DNA of 64,000 nucleotides from Nonlabens arenilitoris. Its GTDB lineage: Bacteria; Bacteroidota; Bacteroidia; Flavobacteriales; Flavobacteriaceae. Below the pieces are notes generated by a model, which saw only the letters and a list, made by a program, of their open reading frames with translations, searched no databases and was not told the origin of the DNA. Position numbers and translations under genes: made by a program. Positions within the stretch are counted from its first letter, which is position 1, and the number at the start of each line of letters is the position of its first letter. The stretch is from positions 2,059,501-2,123,500 of the forward strand of contig NZ_MTPW01000001.1 of NCBI RefSeq assembly GCF_002954765.1. Direction: 5' to 3'. Shown piece after piece: positions 35,604 through 43,329 of this stretch.

Positions 35604-36194
35604 ATGATTTATCCTATAGTCGCTTATGGCGATCCAGTATTAAGAAAAGTAGCAAAGGATATCACACCTGACTATCCTAATCTAGATAAGGTTCTAGAAA
35701 ATATGTGGGAAACCATGTATGGTGCAAGTGGAGTAGGGCTAGCGGCGCCACAGGTAGGGATGCCTATTCGTATTTTTTTAGTAGATACATCACCTTTTGG
35801 CGATGATCCAGATCTTACTCCAGAAGAACAAAAGCAGTTAGGTTCTTTTAAAAAGGCTTTTATCAACGCACATATTGTCGAAGAAAATGGCGAAGAATGG
35901 GCTTTTAATGAAGGTTGTCTAAGTATTCCTAACGTTAGGGAAGATGTTTTTAGACCAGAAGAGGTGACCATTAGATATTGTGATGAGAATTTTAGGGAAG
36001 TGACAGAAACTTATACTGGATTAATGGCTAGAGTGATACAACATGAATATGATCATATTGAAGGGATTTTATTCACGGATAAAATATCTTCTCTAAAAAA
36101 GCGATTAATAAAAGGGAAACTTGCTAATATTTCTAAAGGAAAAGTGAGTATCGATTACCGCATGCGATTTCCAGAAGTGAAAGGAAGAAAATAA
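35604..36194 (+). CDS. def: Peptide deformylase
   Basis: A 196-residue metalloenzyme that removes the formyl group from nascent proteins. All three motifs are present: GVGLAAPQVG (43-52), EGCLS (about 111-115) with the metal-binding Cys, and QHEYDHIEG (about 152-160) with two His ligands and the catalytic Glu. It lies 26 bases after ruvX and ahead of a DUF5606 gene, the usual flavobacterial order. Confidence 0.96.
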   Translation: MIYPIVAYGDPVLRKVAKDITPDYPNLDKVLENMWETMYGASGVGLAAPQVGMPIRIFLVDTSPFGDDPDLTPEEQKQLGSFKKAFINAHIVEENGEEWAFNEGCLSIPNVREDVFRPEEVTIRYCDENFREVTETYTGLMARVIQHEYDHIEGILFTDKISSLKKRLIKGKLANISKGKVSIDYRMRFPEVKGRK

Positions 36195-36219
36195 TCACCA
36201 TTTTAAAGTTGAGGTTTAA

Positions 36220-36227
36220 TATATTTG
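36220..36227 (+). promoter_or_regulatory. Putative -7 box of the DUF5606 gene
   Basis: TATATTTG, 22 bases upstream of the ATG at 36250; no clear TTG at the usual spacing. Confidence 0.4.
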
Positions 36228-36249
36228 CCGTCCTCAGAAAAAGAAGAAT

Positions 36250-36651
36250 ATGAGTTTAGAAAACATTTTATCAGTTACGGGTAAGCCAGGTTTATATCAA
36301 TTAAAGACTAAGACACGTAATGGTTTTGTAGTCGAATCATTAATCGATAAAAAAACAGCTATTATAGGAATCAATCATAACGTGAGTGTTCTTAAAGATA
36401 TCTCTATTTACACTTATGAGACTGAAGTGCCTCTTAAGGAAGTGTTTCAAAAGATTGCCGAAAAAGAAAATCAAGGTCCTTCTATTAACCATAAGGTAAG
36501 TAAGAATGAGCTGCAATCATATTTTAGTGAAGTATTACCAAATTATGATGAAGACCGTGTCTATGCTAGTGATATTAAAAAGGTAGTACAGTGGTATAAC
36601 CTGCTTCAGTCTAATGATCTATTGTCTTCTTTAAGTCAGGAAGAAGAGTAG
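36250..36651 (+). CDS. DUF5606 family protein
   Basis: A 133-residue cytoplasmic protein. LENILSVTGKPGLYQL (3-18) and SLIDKKTAIIGINHNVSVL are the start of the DUF5606 domain. The C-terminal half DEDRVYASDIKKVVQWYNLL is helical. The family is found in Bacteroidota next to def and ruvX; its function is unknown. It ends before a strong terminator. Confidence 0.88.
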   Translation: MSLENILSVTGKPGLYQLKTKTRNGFVVESLIDKKTAIIGINHNVSVLKDISIYTYETEVPLKEVFQKIAEKENQGPSINHKVSKNELQSYFSEVLPNYDEDRVYASDIKKVVQWYNLLQSNDLLSSLSQEEE

Positions 36652-36675
36652 ATTAGTAAAACTACAATAAAACTT

Positions 36676-36705
36676 AAAAAGCCTTTCTGGAAAGAAAGGC
36701 TTTTA
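36676..36705. terminator. Bidirectional terminator after the DUF5606 gene
   Basis: Stem AAAAGCCTTTCT / AGAAAGGCTTTT with a four-base loop, between convergent genes. Confidence 0.88.
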
Positions 36706-36725
36706 TATTTGTGATGGATTAAGTA

Positions 36726-37430
36726 TCACTTCTTAAAAAACGGGATGCGATACATAATTCCATAGGTATAACCGACACCTATTTCACCAGTATCATAAGT
36801 TTTTCCAAATCCAGGAACGTATAAATTGTCAAAATTTTCAGGCGTTTTTTCTGTGATCATTCTCTTTAATTGCATATTTGCAACCATGTACAGATTAGGT
36901 AATACTTCAACTTTAATACCTAATTGAATTTCTAACCAAAGAGCTGTTAACCCTTTAAACTCTCTATTCACAGCATTAGTAAATACAGGGAAATAGCTAT
37001 TATCTTGAGCATAATCATACCTTAACAAGTTCTGTGAGAAATTTGCCGCGCCCAGTCGCGCACCAAAGTAAATCATGTTATCCATATCTAACCAGTTTTG
37101 GTAAAGGTTATAATCGATACCAGCTTTAAAATAAGAACCACTAGTTTTAAAATCTATTCTATCAGAATTGCGATCTAGGTTTTCATTACCTATTTCGCCA
37201 GCGATATATAATCTGTCCTTAATTCTATAGTCTCCTAAGATTTGAAATCCATTATATTCTGGATCAATTCCAGTACGTATTAAACTGGCCGCATCTATTC
37301 CTACTCGCAATCCATAAGTGCGTTTATATTGTACACTATCAATGGCAGTTGATTCTTGCGTTTGCGATAACGCTATAAAACCTATGAGTAGAAATAATAT
37401 ATTAGTGACGTATCTCAATGTGTATATCAT
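36726..37430 (-). CDS. DUF6048 family outer-membrane-type protein
   Basis: A 234-residue exported protein with a signal peptide (about 1-23, LFLLIGFIALSQ). The mature part has beta-barrel-like strands such as YGLRVGIDAASLIRTG, YFKAGIDYNLYQN and IYFGARLGAANFSQN. It matches DUF6048, which in flavobacteria is encoded directly after a DUF6452 gene. Its start lies 29 bases inside the DUF6452 gene, so translation is probably coupled. It is the last gene of the rlmD operon. Function unknown. Confidence 0.78.
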   Translation of the reverse strand: MIYTLRYVTNILFLLIGFIALSQTQESTAIDSVQYKRTYGLRVGIDAASLIRTGIDPEYNGFQILGDYRIKDRLYIAGEIGNENLDRNSDRIDFKTSGSYFKAGIDYNLYQNWLDMDNMIYFGARLGAANFSQNLLRYDYAQDNSYFPVFTNAVNREFKGLTALWLEIQLGIKVEVLPNLYMVANMQLKRMITEKTPENFDNLYVPGFGKTYDTGEIGVGYTYGIMYRIPFFKK

Positions 37431-37920
37431 TATTTGATGTTACTTCTGGTGTAACTACTTGTATATTAATAATCCATTCCTCGCCTGCAGGCTCTGGTAG
37501 TTTAATAGCGCTTAATTCATTATAAACTACTTTAAAGCCGCATGCTCGATTGATATAAATTTCATCTAGGTTATAATTAAAATCTATGCTGTCTATATTA
37601 GTACCGTCATCATCGTCTAAGAAAAATTCATAGCTAGTATTATTACTATCAGTTCTTAAAGGTATGGCTATAGAGTCAACAGCGGTAAGTAATGTTGAGC
37701 CTTCACTATTTAAAGGGGCAAACCCTGTAAAACCTATCTCTCGTATTTGTAATTGCTCTACTGTCTTAGATTCGTCTGGATTACCTATGTCTGTAAATTT
37801 TATAATCAAACGTGGTGTCACGCTTAAAGAAGGATCACATAAATCATCTTTTTCACAGCTGGATGTACCAGCTATTAAAAGGATAATACTTAGTATAAAA
37901 GGATATTTATATTTCTTCAT
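37402..37920 (-). CDS. DUF6452 family lipoprotein
   Basis: A 172-residue lipoprotein with signal YPFILSIILLIAGTSSCEKDD and lipobox Cys22. The DUF6452-type beta-sandwich follows, with LCDPSLSVTPRLIIKFTDIG and GFTGFAPLNSEGSTLLT. It overlaps the TlpA-type gene before it by 14 bases and the DUF6048 gene after it by 29 bases. Function unknown; the tight overlap with DUF6048 suggests that the two proteins work together at the outer membrane. Confidence 0.8.
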   Translation of the reverse strand: MKKYKYPFILSIILLIAGTSSCEKDDLCDPSLSVTPRLIIKFTDIGNPDESKTVEQLQIREIGFTGFAPLNSEGSTLLTAVDSIAIPLRTDSNNTSYEFFLDDDDGTNIDSIDFNYNLDEIYINRACGFKVVYNELSAIKLPEPAGEEWIINIQVVTPEVTSNNDIHIEIRH

Positions 37921-39340
37921 TAATTAGTCCTGTAAGAATCTCTGACGTTTTGGCATAACTAGGTCTGTGGATATAGTCTGATAAAACAATTTCTCCGTTT
38001 TTATTTATAATCGTGTAAGTAGGAAAACCTTCTAGATTTATTTGTTTAAAAATAGGTCTAGATTGATCTTCAGTTAAAAAGTAATGTTTACCAGCAATTT
38101 TAAATTTAGCTATGGATGGCACATATCCAGCCTCTTTACTTTGATGGCATAAATACACAAATTCAACGTCATCCTTAAATTTTTCATGTAGTTTTGGAGA
38201 GGCATTTTTAAACTCACTCTTACATGGTCCACACCATGTTGCCCAATTATCGATATAGATCACTTTACCATTAGCGTTTTCTATAATTTCATCTATGAAT
38301 TGAGTAGCATCTTCAGATTTAAAAGTTAAAAGCTCTGCATCTGCAGGTATTTCTGGGTTATTAAGTAGTTTTTTTACGTCGTCATATTTCTTTGATACAG
38401 TGGTGTAAATAGGAGTGCCATTGAATACCTGATCAATTTTATTTCTATAGTTTTCATAAAAAGTGATTTTGTTATCTTCTAACATATTCATCACTTTACT
38501 TTGTAAAATTTTCTTTTTAAGATAATCATTGTTTTCTAGTAATAACAAGTGATTCATAAAAGCTTCTTCTCTTGACTCGGTTGTGTTTTCTAAGGCATCT
38601 ACTTCCCATACATAACCTAGGTAATTAGCAACCATCGCTGGGTTATTGGTATTAAGGTCATATTCTTTCTTGTACTTAGGTAAGTTGTTAAAGGTAATTG
38701 TAAATGTACTATCCTTTAATGCAACAGCTCCTTGCGGACTGTAAAGAGCATAAGCGAGTTTTTTTGCGGGTACTAAAAATGCCTCTTCAGACTTTACATA
38801 ATCTTGTAAAACTTGCTGATCATGGTTAGCTAGAAAATTCTTATTATAAGATTGTACCTCGGTAAATATACTGTCTAGTAATAAAGCATAATCTTGTGGA
38901 GATAAGATTTCTTCTGATTCTAGTAATTTCTCTGTCGGATTGTTGTCTTTATAAGCAGTAAGTGCTGTGTTAACATCGCCACCTTTTCCATTGTAAGTTA
39001 CATTTTCAAACCTAGCATCTGTTGTAATGAATATAGAATCACCAGGACTAGTCAACAATTGCACTCCATAATCTCCATATATAGATATGCTCATTGTTCT
39101 ATCCACTGGTAGTGTAGATGTAAAGCTACCATCTGGTGCTACCTCAATATCAATTTTATCATAGTCTGCTTTGGATTCATTATATAAATAAGCAATAAGT
39201 TTTTCTGGCACAGCTATAGATTCTACAGCAGTTATCCTACCAGATACTTGAGCTTCCTTAGTAGTAGAATCGTTTATCTGGTTGTCATTACAAGCCATTA
39301 AACCCACCATGATAAAAGCGATAAAGAGAATTTTATTCAT
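37907..39340 (-). CDS. TlpA-type thiol:disulfide protein with long N-terminal domain (lipoprotein)
   Basis: A 477-residue lipoprotein (signal LFIAFIMVGLMACND, Cys17). The N-terminal 330 residues are a beta-domain followed by a helical region, as in Bacteroidota TlpA-like/AhpC-TSA proteins. The C-terminal thioredoxin fold has the redox motif WATWCGPCKSEF (about 369-380). It should act in the periplasm in disulfide reduction, possibly for cytochrome maturation; the partner is not known. It lies 7 bases downstream of rlmD and overlaps the DUF6452 gene. Confidence 0.88.
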   Translation of the reverse strand: MNKILFIAFIMVGLMACNDNQINDSTTKEAQVSGRITAVESIAVPEKLIAYLYNESKADYDKIDIEVAPDGSFTSTLPVDRTMSISIYGDYGVQLLTSPGDSIFITTDARFENVTYNGKGGDVNTALTAYKDNNPTEKLLESEEILSPQDYALLLDSIFTEVQSYNKNFLANHDQQVLQDYVKSEEAFLVPAKKLAYALYSPQGAVALKDSTFTITFNNLPKYKKEYDLNTNNPAMVANYLGYVWEVDALENTTESREEAFMNHLLLLENNDYLKKKILQSKVMNMLEDNKITFYENYRNKIDQVFNGTPIYTTVSKKYDDVKKLLNNPEIPADAELLTFKSEDATQFIDEIIENANGKVIYIDNWATWCGPCKSEFKNASPKLHEKFKDDVEFVYLCHQSKEAGYVPSIAKFKIAGKHYFLTEDQSRPIFKQINLEGFPTYTIINKNGEIVLSDYIHRPSYAKTSEILTGLINEEI

Positions 39341-39347
39341 GTGACTA

Positions 39348-40766
39348 TTATTTGATTTTTTCTAAAAGTACAACACTTTCTACGTGATGCGTTTGTGGGA
39401 ACATGTCTACTGGCTGATATTTTACAACCTTATACTGTTCTTTTAATAACGCTAGATCTCTAGCTTGTGTTGCGCTATTACAACTTACATAAACAATACG
39501 TGGTGCTGCAAGTGCTAGTAATTGTGCTACGACATCTTTATGCATTCCATCGCGTGGTGGATCTGTGATTACTACATCTGGTGAGCCATGTTCTGTAATG
39601 AAATCAGCGGTAAAAACATCTCTCATATCACCAGCAAAGAAGGTGGTATTATCAATATTATTATGTGCTGCATTTGCCTTTGCGTCTTCAATTGCGACAG
39701 GCACAGACTCAATTCCTACTACATGTTTGGCTTCTTTTGCCACAAACTGTGCAATAGTACCAGTACCGGTATATAAATCATACACTAATTCATCACCAGA
39801 TAATCCTGCAAAATCGCGAGTGATTTTATACAGCTCATATGCCTGTTGTGAGTTAGTCTGGTAGAAAGATTTTGCATTAATCTTAAACTGTAATCCTTCC
39901 ATCTCTTCAAATATATGATCACGTCCGTGATAGCATATCACATCTTGATCATAAATGGTATCGTTTGCCTTTTCGTTAATTATATATTGTAACGATTTGA
40001 TCTGTGGGAAAGTAGTTTTCAAGTGTTCTAACAGACCGATTCTAGCTTTTTCATCTTCTTTAAAGAACTGTATGACAACCATGATTTCTCCTGTCGATGA
40101 CATACGCAGCATTAAGGTTCTTAAAACTCCAGTTTTCTCTCTAGGGTTAAAGTATTCTATATGTTCCGCTTCCGCGAAAGCGTGAACACTCAATCTAATT
40201 TGCTCTCCTATGGCAGGATGTAAATGACATTCATCTAGGTGCAATATTTTATCCCACATTCCAGGTATATGAAAGCCAAGAGCTTTTTTATCCTCTATTT
40301 GAATATCACTCTGGATTTCTTCTAAGGTCAACCACCTGCTGGCTGAAAAGCTGAATTCCATTTTATTGCGATAGTAATACTGATTTACAGATCCTGCAAT
40401 AGGAGTGACCTCGGGCAGGTCTAGATGGCCTATTCTCGTAAGGTTTTCAACAACTTCTTTTTGTTTAAAAAATAGCTGGCTATCATAACTCATGTGTTGC
40501 CACTTACAACCACCACAAGTTCCAAAATGTTTGCAAACTGGATTTGTACGTCGATCTGATAAGGTATGAAAAGCAGTGGCTTCTCCTTCATAAAAAGTTT
40601 TTCTCTTTTTAAAAGTTTTGATGTCTACAACATCTCCAGGTACTGCGTTTTTTAAAAATATAACGGCGCCATCCTCAGTTTTGGCTACGCTTTTACCTTT
40701 TGCTCCAGCGTCTACGACAGGAACATTTTCAAAGGTTTTATTGGCTCGATTTCTTCTTTTTGACAT
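39348..40766 (-). CDS. rlmD: 23S rRNA (uracil-C5)-methyltransferase RlmD/RumA type
   Basis: A class-I methyltransferase of 472 residues from the ATG at 40766 (MSKRRNRANK); an upstream in-frame ATG at 40805 would add 13 residues and fits less well. It has an N-terminal TRAM domain, an iron-sulfur motif CKHFGTCGGCKW, an SAM site in LVYDLYTGTGTIAQF, DPPRDGM and the catalytic Cys in VYVSCNSATQARD. RlmD methylates U1939 of 23S rRNA; RlmCD-type dual specificity is possible. A one-mismatch palindrome copy encodes AFAEA (40167-40182). It leads a four-gene operon. Confidence 0.92.
   Translation of the reverse strand: MSKRRNRANKTFENVPVVDAGAKGKSVAKTEDGAVIFLKNAVPGDVVDIKTFKKRKTFYEGEATAFHTLSDRRTNPVCKHFGTCGGCKWQHMSYDSQLFFKQKEVVENLTRIGHLDLPEVTPIAGSVNQYYYRNKMEFSFSASRWLTLEEIQSDIQIEDKKALGFHIPGMWDKILHLDECHLHPAIGEQIRLSVHAFAEAEHIEYFNPREKTGVLRTLMLRMSSTGEIMVVIQFFKEDEKARIGLLEHLKTTFPQIKSLQYIINEKANDTIYDQDVICYHGRDHIFEEMEGLQFKINAKSFYQTNSQQAYELYKITRDFAGLSGDELVYDLYTGTGTIAQFVAKEAKHVVGIESVPVAIEDAKANAAHNNIDNTTFFAGDMRDVFTADFITEHGSPDVVITDPPRDGMHKDVVAQLLALAAPRIVYVSCNSATQARDLALLKEQYKVVKYQPVDMFPQTHHVESVVLLEKIK
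40167..40182. repeat. 16-bp palindrome, one mismatch, inside rlmD
   Basis: CGCTTCCGCGAAAGCG; mismatch at position 6; encodes AFAEA on the minus strand. Confidence 0.8.
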
Positions 40767-40885
40767 GTGTCCAAATTTAAGAGAATAGACTGAGGTGGAA
40801 CTCATAATTTCTATAAAATTTAAGCATTAGCCTCATGTCTTGGACAGCTGTTTTTGTAAATTGCGACCTAGATAAAAAATACATT

Positions 40886-42163
40886 ATGAGTACAGCGACT
40901 AAAAAAGGAAGTCAACATTATATAGATCTTGAAGATGCGCATGGAGCACACAACTATCATCCACTACCAGTAGTGCTTGAAAGAGGTGATGGTGTATATG
41001 TATGGGATGTAGAAGGTAAACGTTATTATGACTTTCTAAGTGCTTACTCTGCAGTAAATCAAGGACATTGTCATCCTTCTATTGTGAATGCTATGAGCCA
41101 GCAAGCACAAACACTAACCCTAACATCTCGTGCTTTTCATAACGATAAGCTAGGTGTTTATGAAAAATACATGACTGAGTATTTTGGCTTTGATAAAGTC
41201 CTGCCAATGAATACTGGAGCTGAAGCGGTTGAGACTGCTATTAAAATTGCTCGTAAATGGGCTTATGAGAAAAAAGGTGTTGCAGAGCATGAGGCTAAAA
41301 TTATCGTTGCTGAGAATAATTTCCACGGTCGCACCACTACTATTATATCTTTTTCTAATGATGAAGTAGCTCGCAAAAACTTTGGTCCTTATACACCAGG
41401 TTTTATTAAGATTCCTTATGATGATACGGCTGCATTAGAAAAAGCGTTACAAGAAGATAATGTAGCAGGTTTTCTAGTAGAACCTATACAAGGTGAAGCT
41501 GGTGTTTACACTCCAGATGATGATTACATGAGAGCATCACAAGAGCTTTGTGAAAAGTATAATGCACTTTTTATTGCAGATGAGATCCAAACGGGTATAG
41601 CAAGAACTGGTGCTTTACTAGCTGTGTGTGGTAAATGTGATTGTGCTGGTCATTGTGAAAAGCAACAAGCTACTTATGCTCAACCTGATGTTTTAATTTT
41701 GGGTAAAGCGTTGTCTGGTGGAGCTTATCCAGTAAGTGCTGTATTAGCAAATAATGAAATAATGAACGTTATTAAACCTGGACAGCATGGAAGTACTTTT
41801 GGTGGTAATCCAGTTGCAGCGGTTGTTGGTATGGCTGCACTTGATGTAGTAAAGGATGAAAAGCTAGCTCAAAATGCTAGAGAACTAGGAAATTATTTTA
41901 GAGCTCGTATAAATGAGTATATAGAAACTACTGATACTGTGACATTAGTGAGAGGTCGTGGTTTGCTTAATGCAATTGTAATTAATGATACTGAAGAAGG
42001 TGATACGGCATGGAATATCTGTCTAAAATTGCGTGATAATGGTTTGCTGGCAAAACCTACACATGGTAACATTATTAGATTTGCACCACCACTAGTAATG
42101 ACAAAAGAACAACTTGATGCATGTATTGATATCATCATCAAAACACTGAAGAGTTTTGAATAA
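40886..42163 (+). CDS. rocD: Ornithine--oxo-acid aminotransferase
   Basis: A class-III PLP aminotransferase of 425 residues from the ATG at 40886 ([17 protein letters not shown]). The 17 extra residues from 40835 do not match the family and cover the likely promoter region. It converts ornithine to glutamate semialdehyde. [38 protein letters not shown] and the PLP Lys in [16 protein letters not shown] are visible. The insertion [12 protein letters not shown] (Cys-rich, near 250) is unusual among rocD proteins in general but resembles versions seen in other Bacteroidota. A terminator follows. Confidence 0.93.
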   Translation: MSTATKKGSQHYIDLEDAHGAHNYHPLPVVLERGDGVYVWDVEGKRYYDFLSAYSAVNQGHCHPSIVNAMSQQAQTLTLTSRAFHNDKLGVYEKYMTEYFGFDKVLPMNTGAEAVETAIKIARKWAYEKKGVAEHEAKIIVAENNFHGRTTTIISFSNDEVARKNFGPYTPGFIKIPYDDTAALEKALQEDNVAGFLVEPIQGEAGVYTPDDDYMRASQELCEKYNALFIADEIQTGIARTGALLAVCGKCDCAGHCEKQQATYAQPDVLILGKALSGGAYPVSAVLANNEIMNVIKPGQHGSTFGGNPVAAVVGMAALDVVKDEKLAQNARELGNYFRARINEYIETTDTVTLVRGRGLLNAIVINDTEEGDTAWNICLKLRDNGLLAKPTHGNIIRFAPPLVMTKEQLDACIDIIIKTLKSFE

Positions 42164-42180
42164 AATATATTAGTTAAATA

Positions 42181-42209
42181 AAAAAGGCTCACAATTGCGA
42201 GCCTTTTTT
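42181..42209. terminator. Bidirectional terminator after rocD
   Basis: Stem AAAAAGGCTC / GAGCCTTTTT around CAATTG, with A and T runs; it separates convergent rocD and CCC-motif genes. Confidence 0.9.
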
Positions 42210-42234
42210 ATTTAAAAAGAAATTGGCCATAGTA

Positions 42235-42597
42235 TTATCTACATCCTGCTTCTTCCATAGCATCATATAATGGAGCTAGTTGCTCTTCAGTCACGCCTGG
42301 ATTATTTAAAGCAAATTCTAGATACCACTCATAAAATTCACACTGGTTGAAATAAAACCAAATGATAAATGCGAGTCCGATAAGTGAAATCACTAGTGAT
42401 ACTATCGCTAATGTTTTTGCTGTTTTCATAGCCTTTCCGTTACTATAAAGTTCAGGATCTGCGTTGTACTTAGCAAGTTCTTTATTTGCTAGAACTAGTG
42501 CTATGATAGCTGCAATGGTTCCTATTCCATAGAAACAACAACATAAGAAACCAACAACCGAAAGGATGTAAATGGCAGTGGTGTTTAATTTTTGCAT
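42235..42597 (-). CDS. CCC-motif membrane protein (copy 2)
   Basis: A 120-residue membrane protein from the ATG at 42597; the longer reading from 42645 is rejected because homology with its neighbour begins at MQKLNTT. It has VVGFLCCCFYGIGTIAAIIALVLANKEL (about 13-40) with the CCC motif and a second helix LAIVSLVISLIGLAFIIWFYF. The tail is acidic. It is a tandem paralogue of the gene at 42680. Function unknown; the layout resembles DUF4190/dispanin-like two-helix proteins. Confidence 0.85.
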   Translation of the reverse strand: MQKLNTTAIYILSVVGFLCCCFYGIGTIAAIIALVLANKELAKYNADPELYSNGKAMKTAKTLAIVSLVISLIGLAFIIWFYFNQCEFYEWYLEFALNNPGVTEEQLAPLYDAMEEAGCR

Positions 42598-42629
42598 GAT
42601 TTGAATTTTGGTTAAAGCGTAAAAATAAT

Positions 42630-42660
42630 AAAAAAGGGAACGCATTGCGTTCCCTTATAA
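42630..42660 (-). terminator. Terminator between the two CCC-motif genes
   Basis: Perfect inverted repeat GGGAACGCA-T-TGCGTTCCC followed by a T-run on the minus strand. Confidence 0.85.
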
Positions 42661-42679
42661 TATTTATAGAAAGATTGGA

Positions 42680-43021
42680 TTAATATCCTGCATCTTCCAT
42701 CATTTCTGGGTCCATACCAAATTGCTCTAGCATTTCACGTTGTTGTTGAGCTCTTTCTTCTGGAGTAGTAGAAACATAATTGTAGATACTGTATAGCGCC
42801 ATAAGTCCAGCGATTACTGTTACTACTAGAGAAACAGTTTTAGCTGTTTTCATAGCTGGCCCATTAGAATATGCTTCTGGATTTGCTTCATATTCTTTAA
42901 CACCTTTGTTTGCAAGGTAGAATGCTATTCCTGCTGGTATCACTCCGACACCACTGAAGCAACAGCATATAAAACCTACTACAGATAGTATGTAAACTAG
43001 GGTTGTGTTTAATTTTTGCAT
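42680..43021 (-). CDS. CCC-motif membrane protein (copy 1)
   Basis: A 113-residue membrane protein. VVGFICCCFSGVGVIPAGIAFYLANKG (about 14-40) contains the CCC motif, followed by PEAYSNGPAMKTAKTV and a second helix VSLVVTVIAGLMALYSIY. It shares the first 60 residues closely with the next gene, so the pair is a tandem duplication. It lies 13 bases after a DUF2752 gene, an association seen in other Bacteroidota. A terminator separates it from copy 2. Confidence 0.87.
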   Translation of the reverse strand: MQKLNTTLVYILSVVGFICCCFSGVGVIPAGIAFYLANKGVKEYEANPEAYSNGPAMKTAKTVSLVVTVIAGLMALYSIYNYVSTTPEERAQQQREMLEQFGMDPEMMEDAGY

Positions 43022-43034
43022 AATGATTGATTGG

Positions 43035-43328
43035 TTAAAAGATTAATTTAATGATATAGTTAATTAAAATAGTTCCTATGGTAAGTATGGCAAGCGTTAG
43101 CTTGATTTTCTCTCCATATTTTATTTTAAAGAACCAGTCAAATGTAAGAAAAACAAAAAGAAAAAACATCGGGTAAATTCCTGGATACATAAAGAATGCA
43201 TCAACAACTTCGCCTTTCATTAAAAGAGAAATGGACCGCTGGATACCACATCCAGGACAGTCCATTCCAGTCATTTTTTTACTCATGCATGGTAGCATCC
43301 AGCTATCATCGGCATTTAGTATATTCAT
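43035..43328 (-). CDS. DUF2752 membrane protein
   Basis: A 97-residue membrane protein. The DUF2752 signature CPGCGIQRSISLLMKGE is at about 23-39, with two hydrophobic helices after it (about 46-66 and 76-96). Function unknown. Its start lies one base past the stop codon of the T9SS-cargo gene, and CCC-motif genes follow, so it sits in the middle of an envelope cluster. Confidence 0.87.
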   Translation of the reverse strand: MNILNADDSWMLPCMSKKMTGMDCPGCGIQRSISLLMKGEVVDAFFMYPGIYPMFFLFVFLTFDWFFKIKYGEKIKLTLAILTIGTILINYIIKLIF

Positions 43329-43329
43329 A

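Noticed and set aside
42598..42645. Upstream ATG of CCC-motif copy 2
   Set aside because: Its paralogue begins at MQKLNTT, and the extension overlaps the terminator before it.
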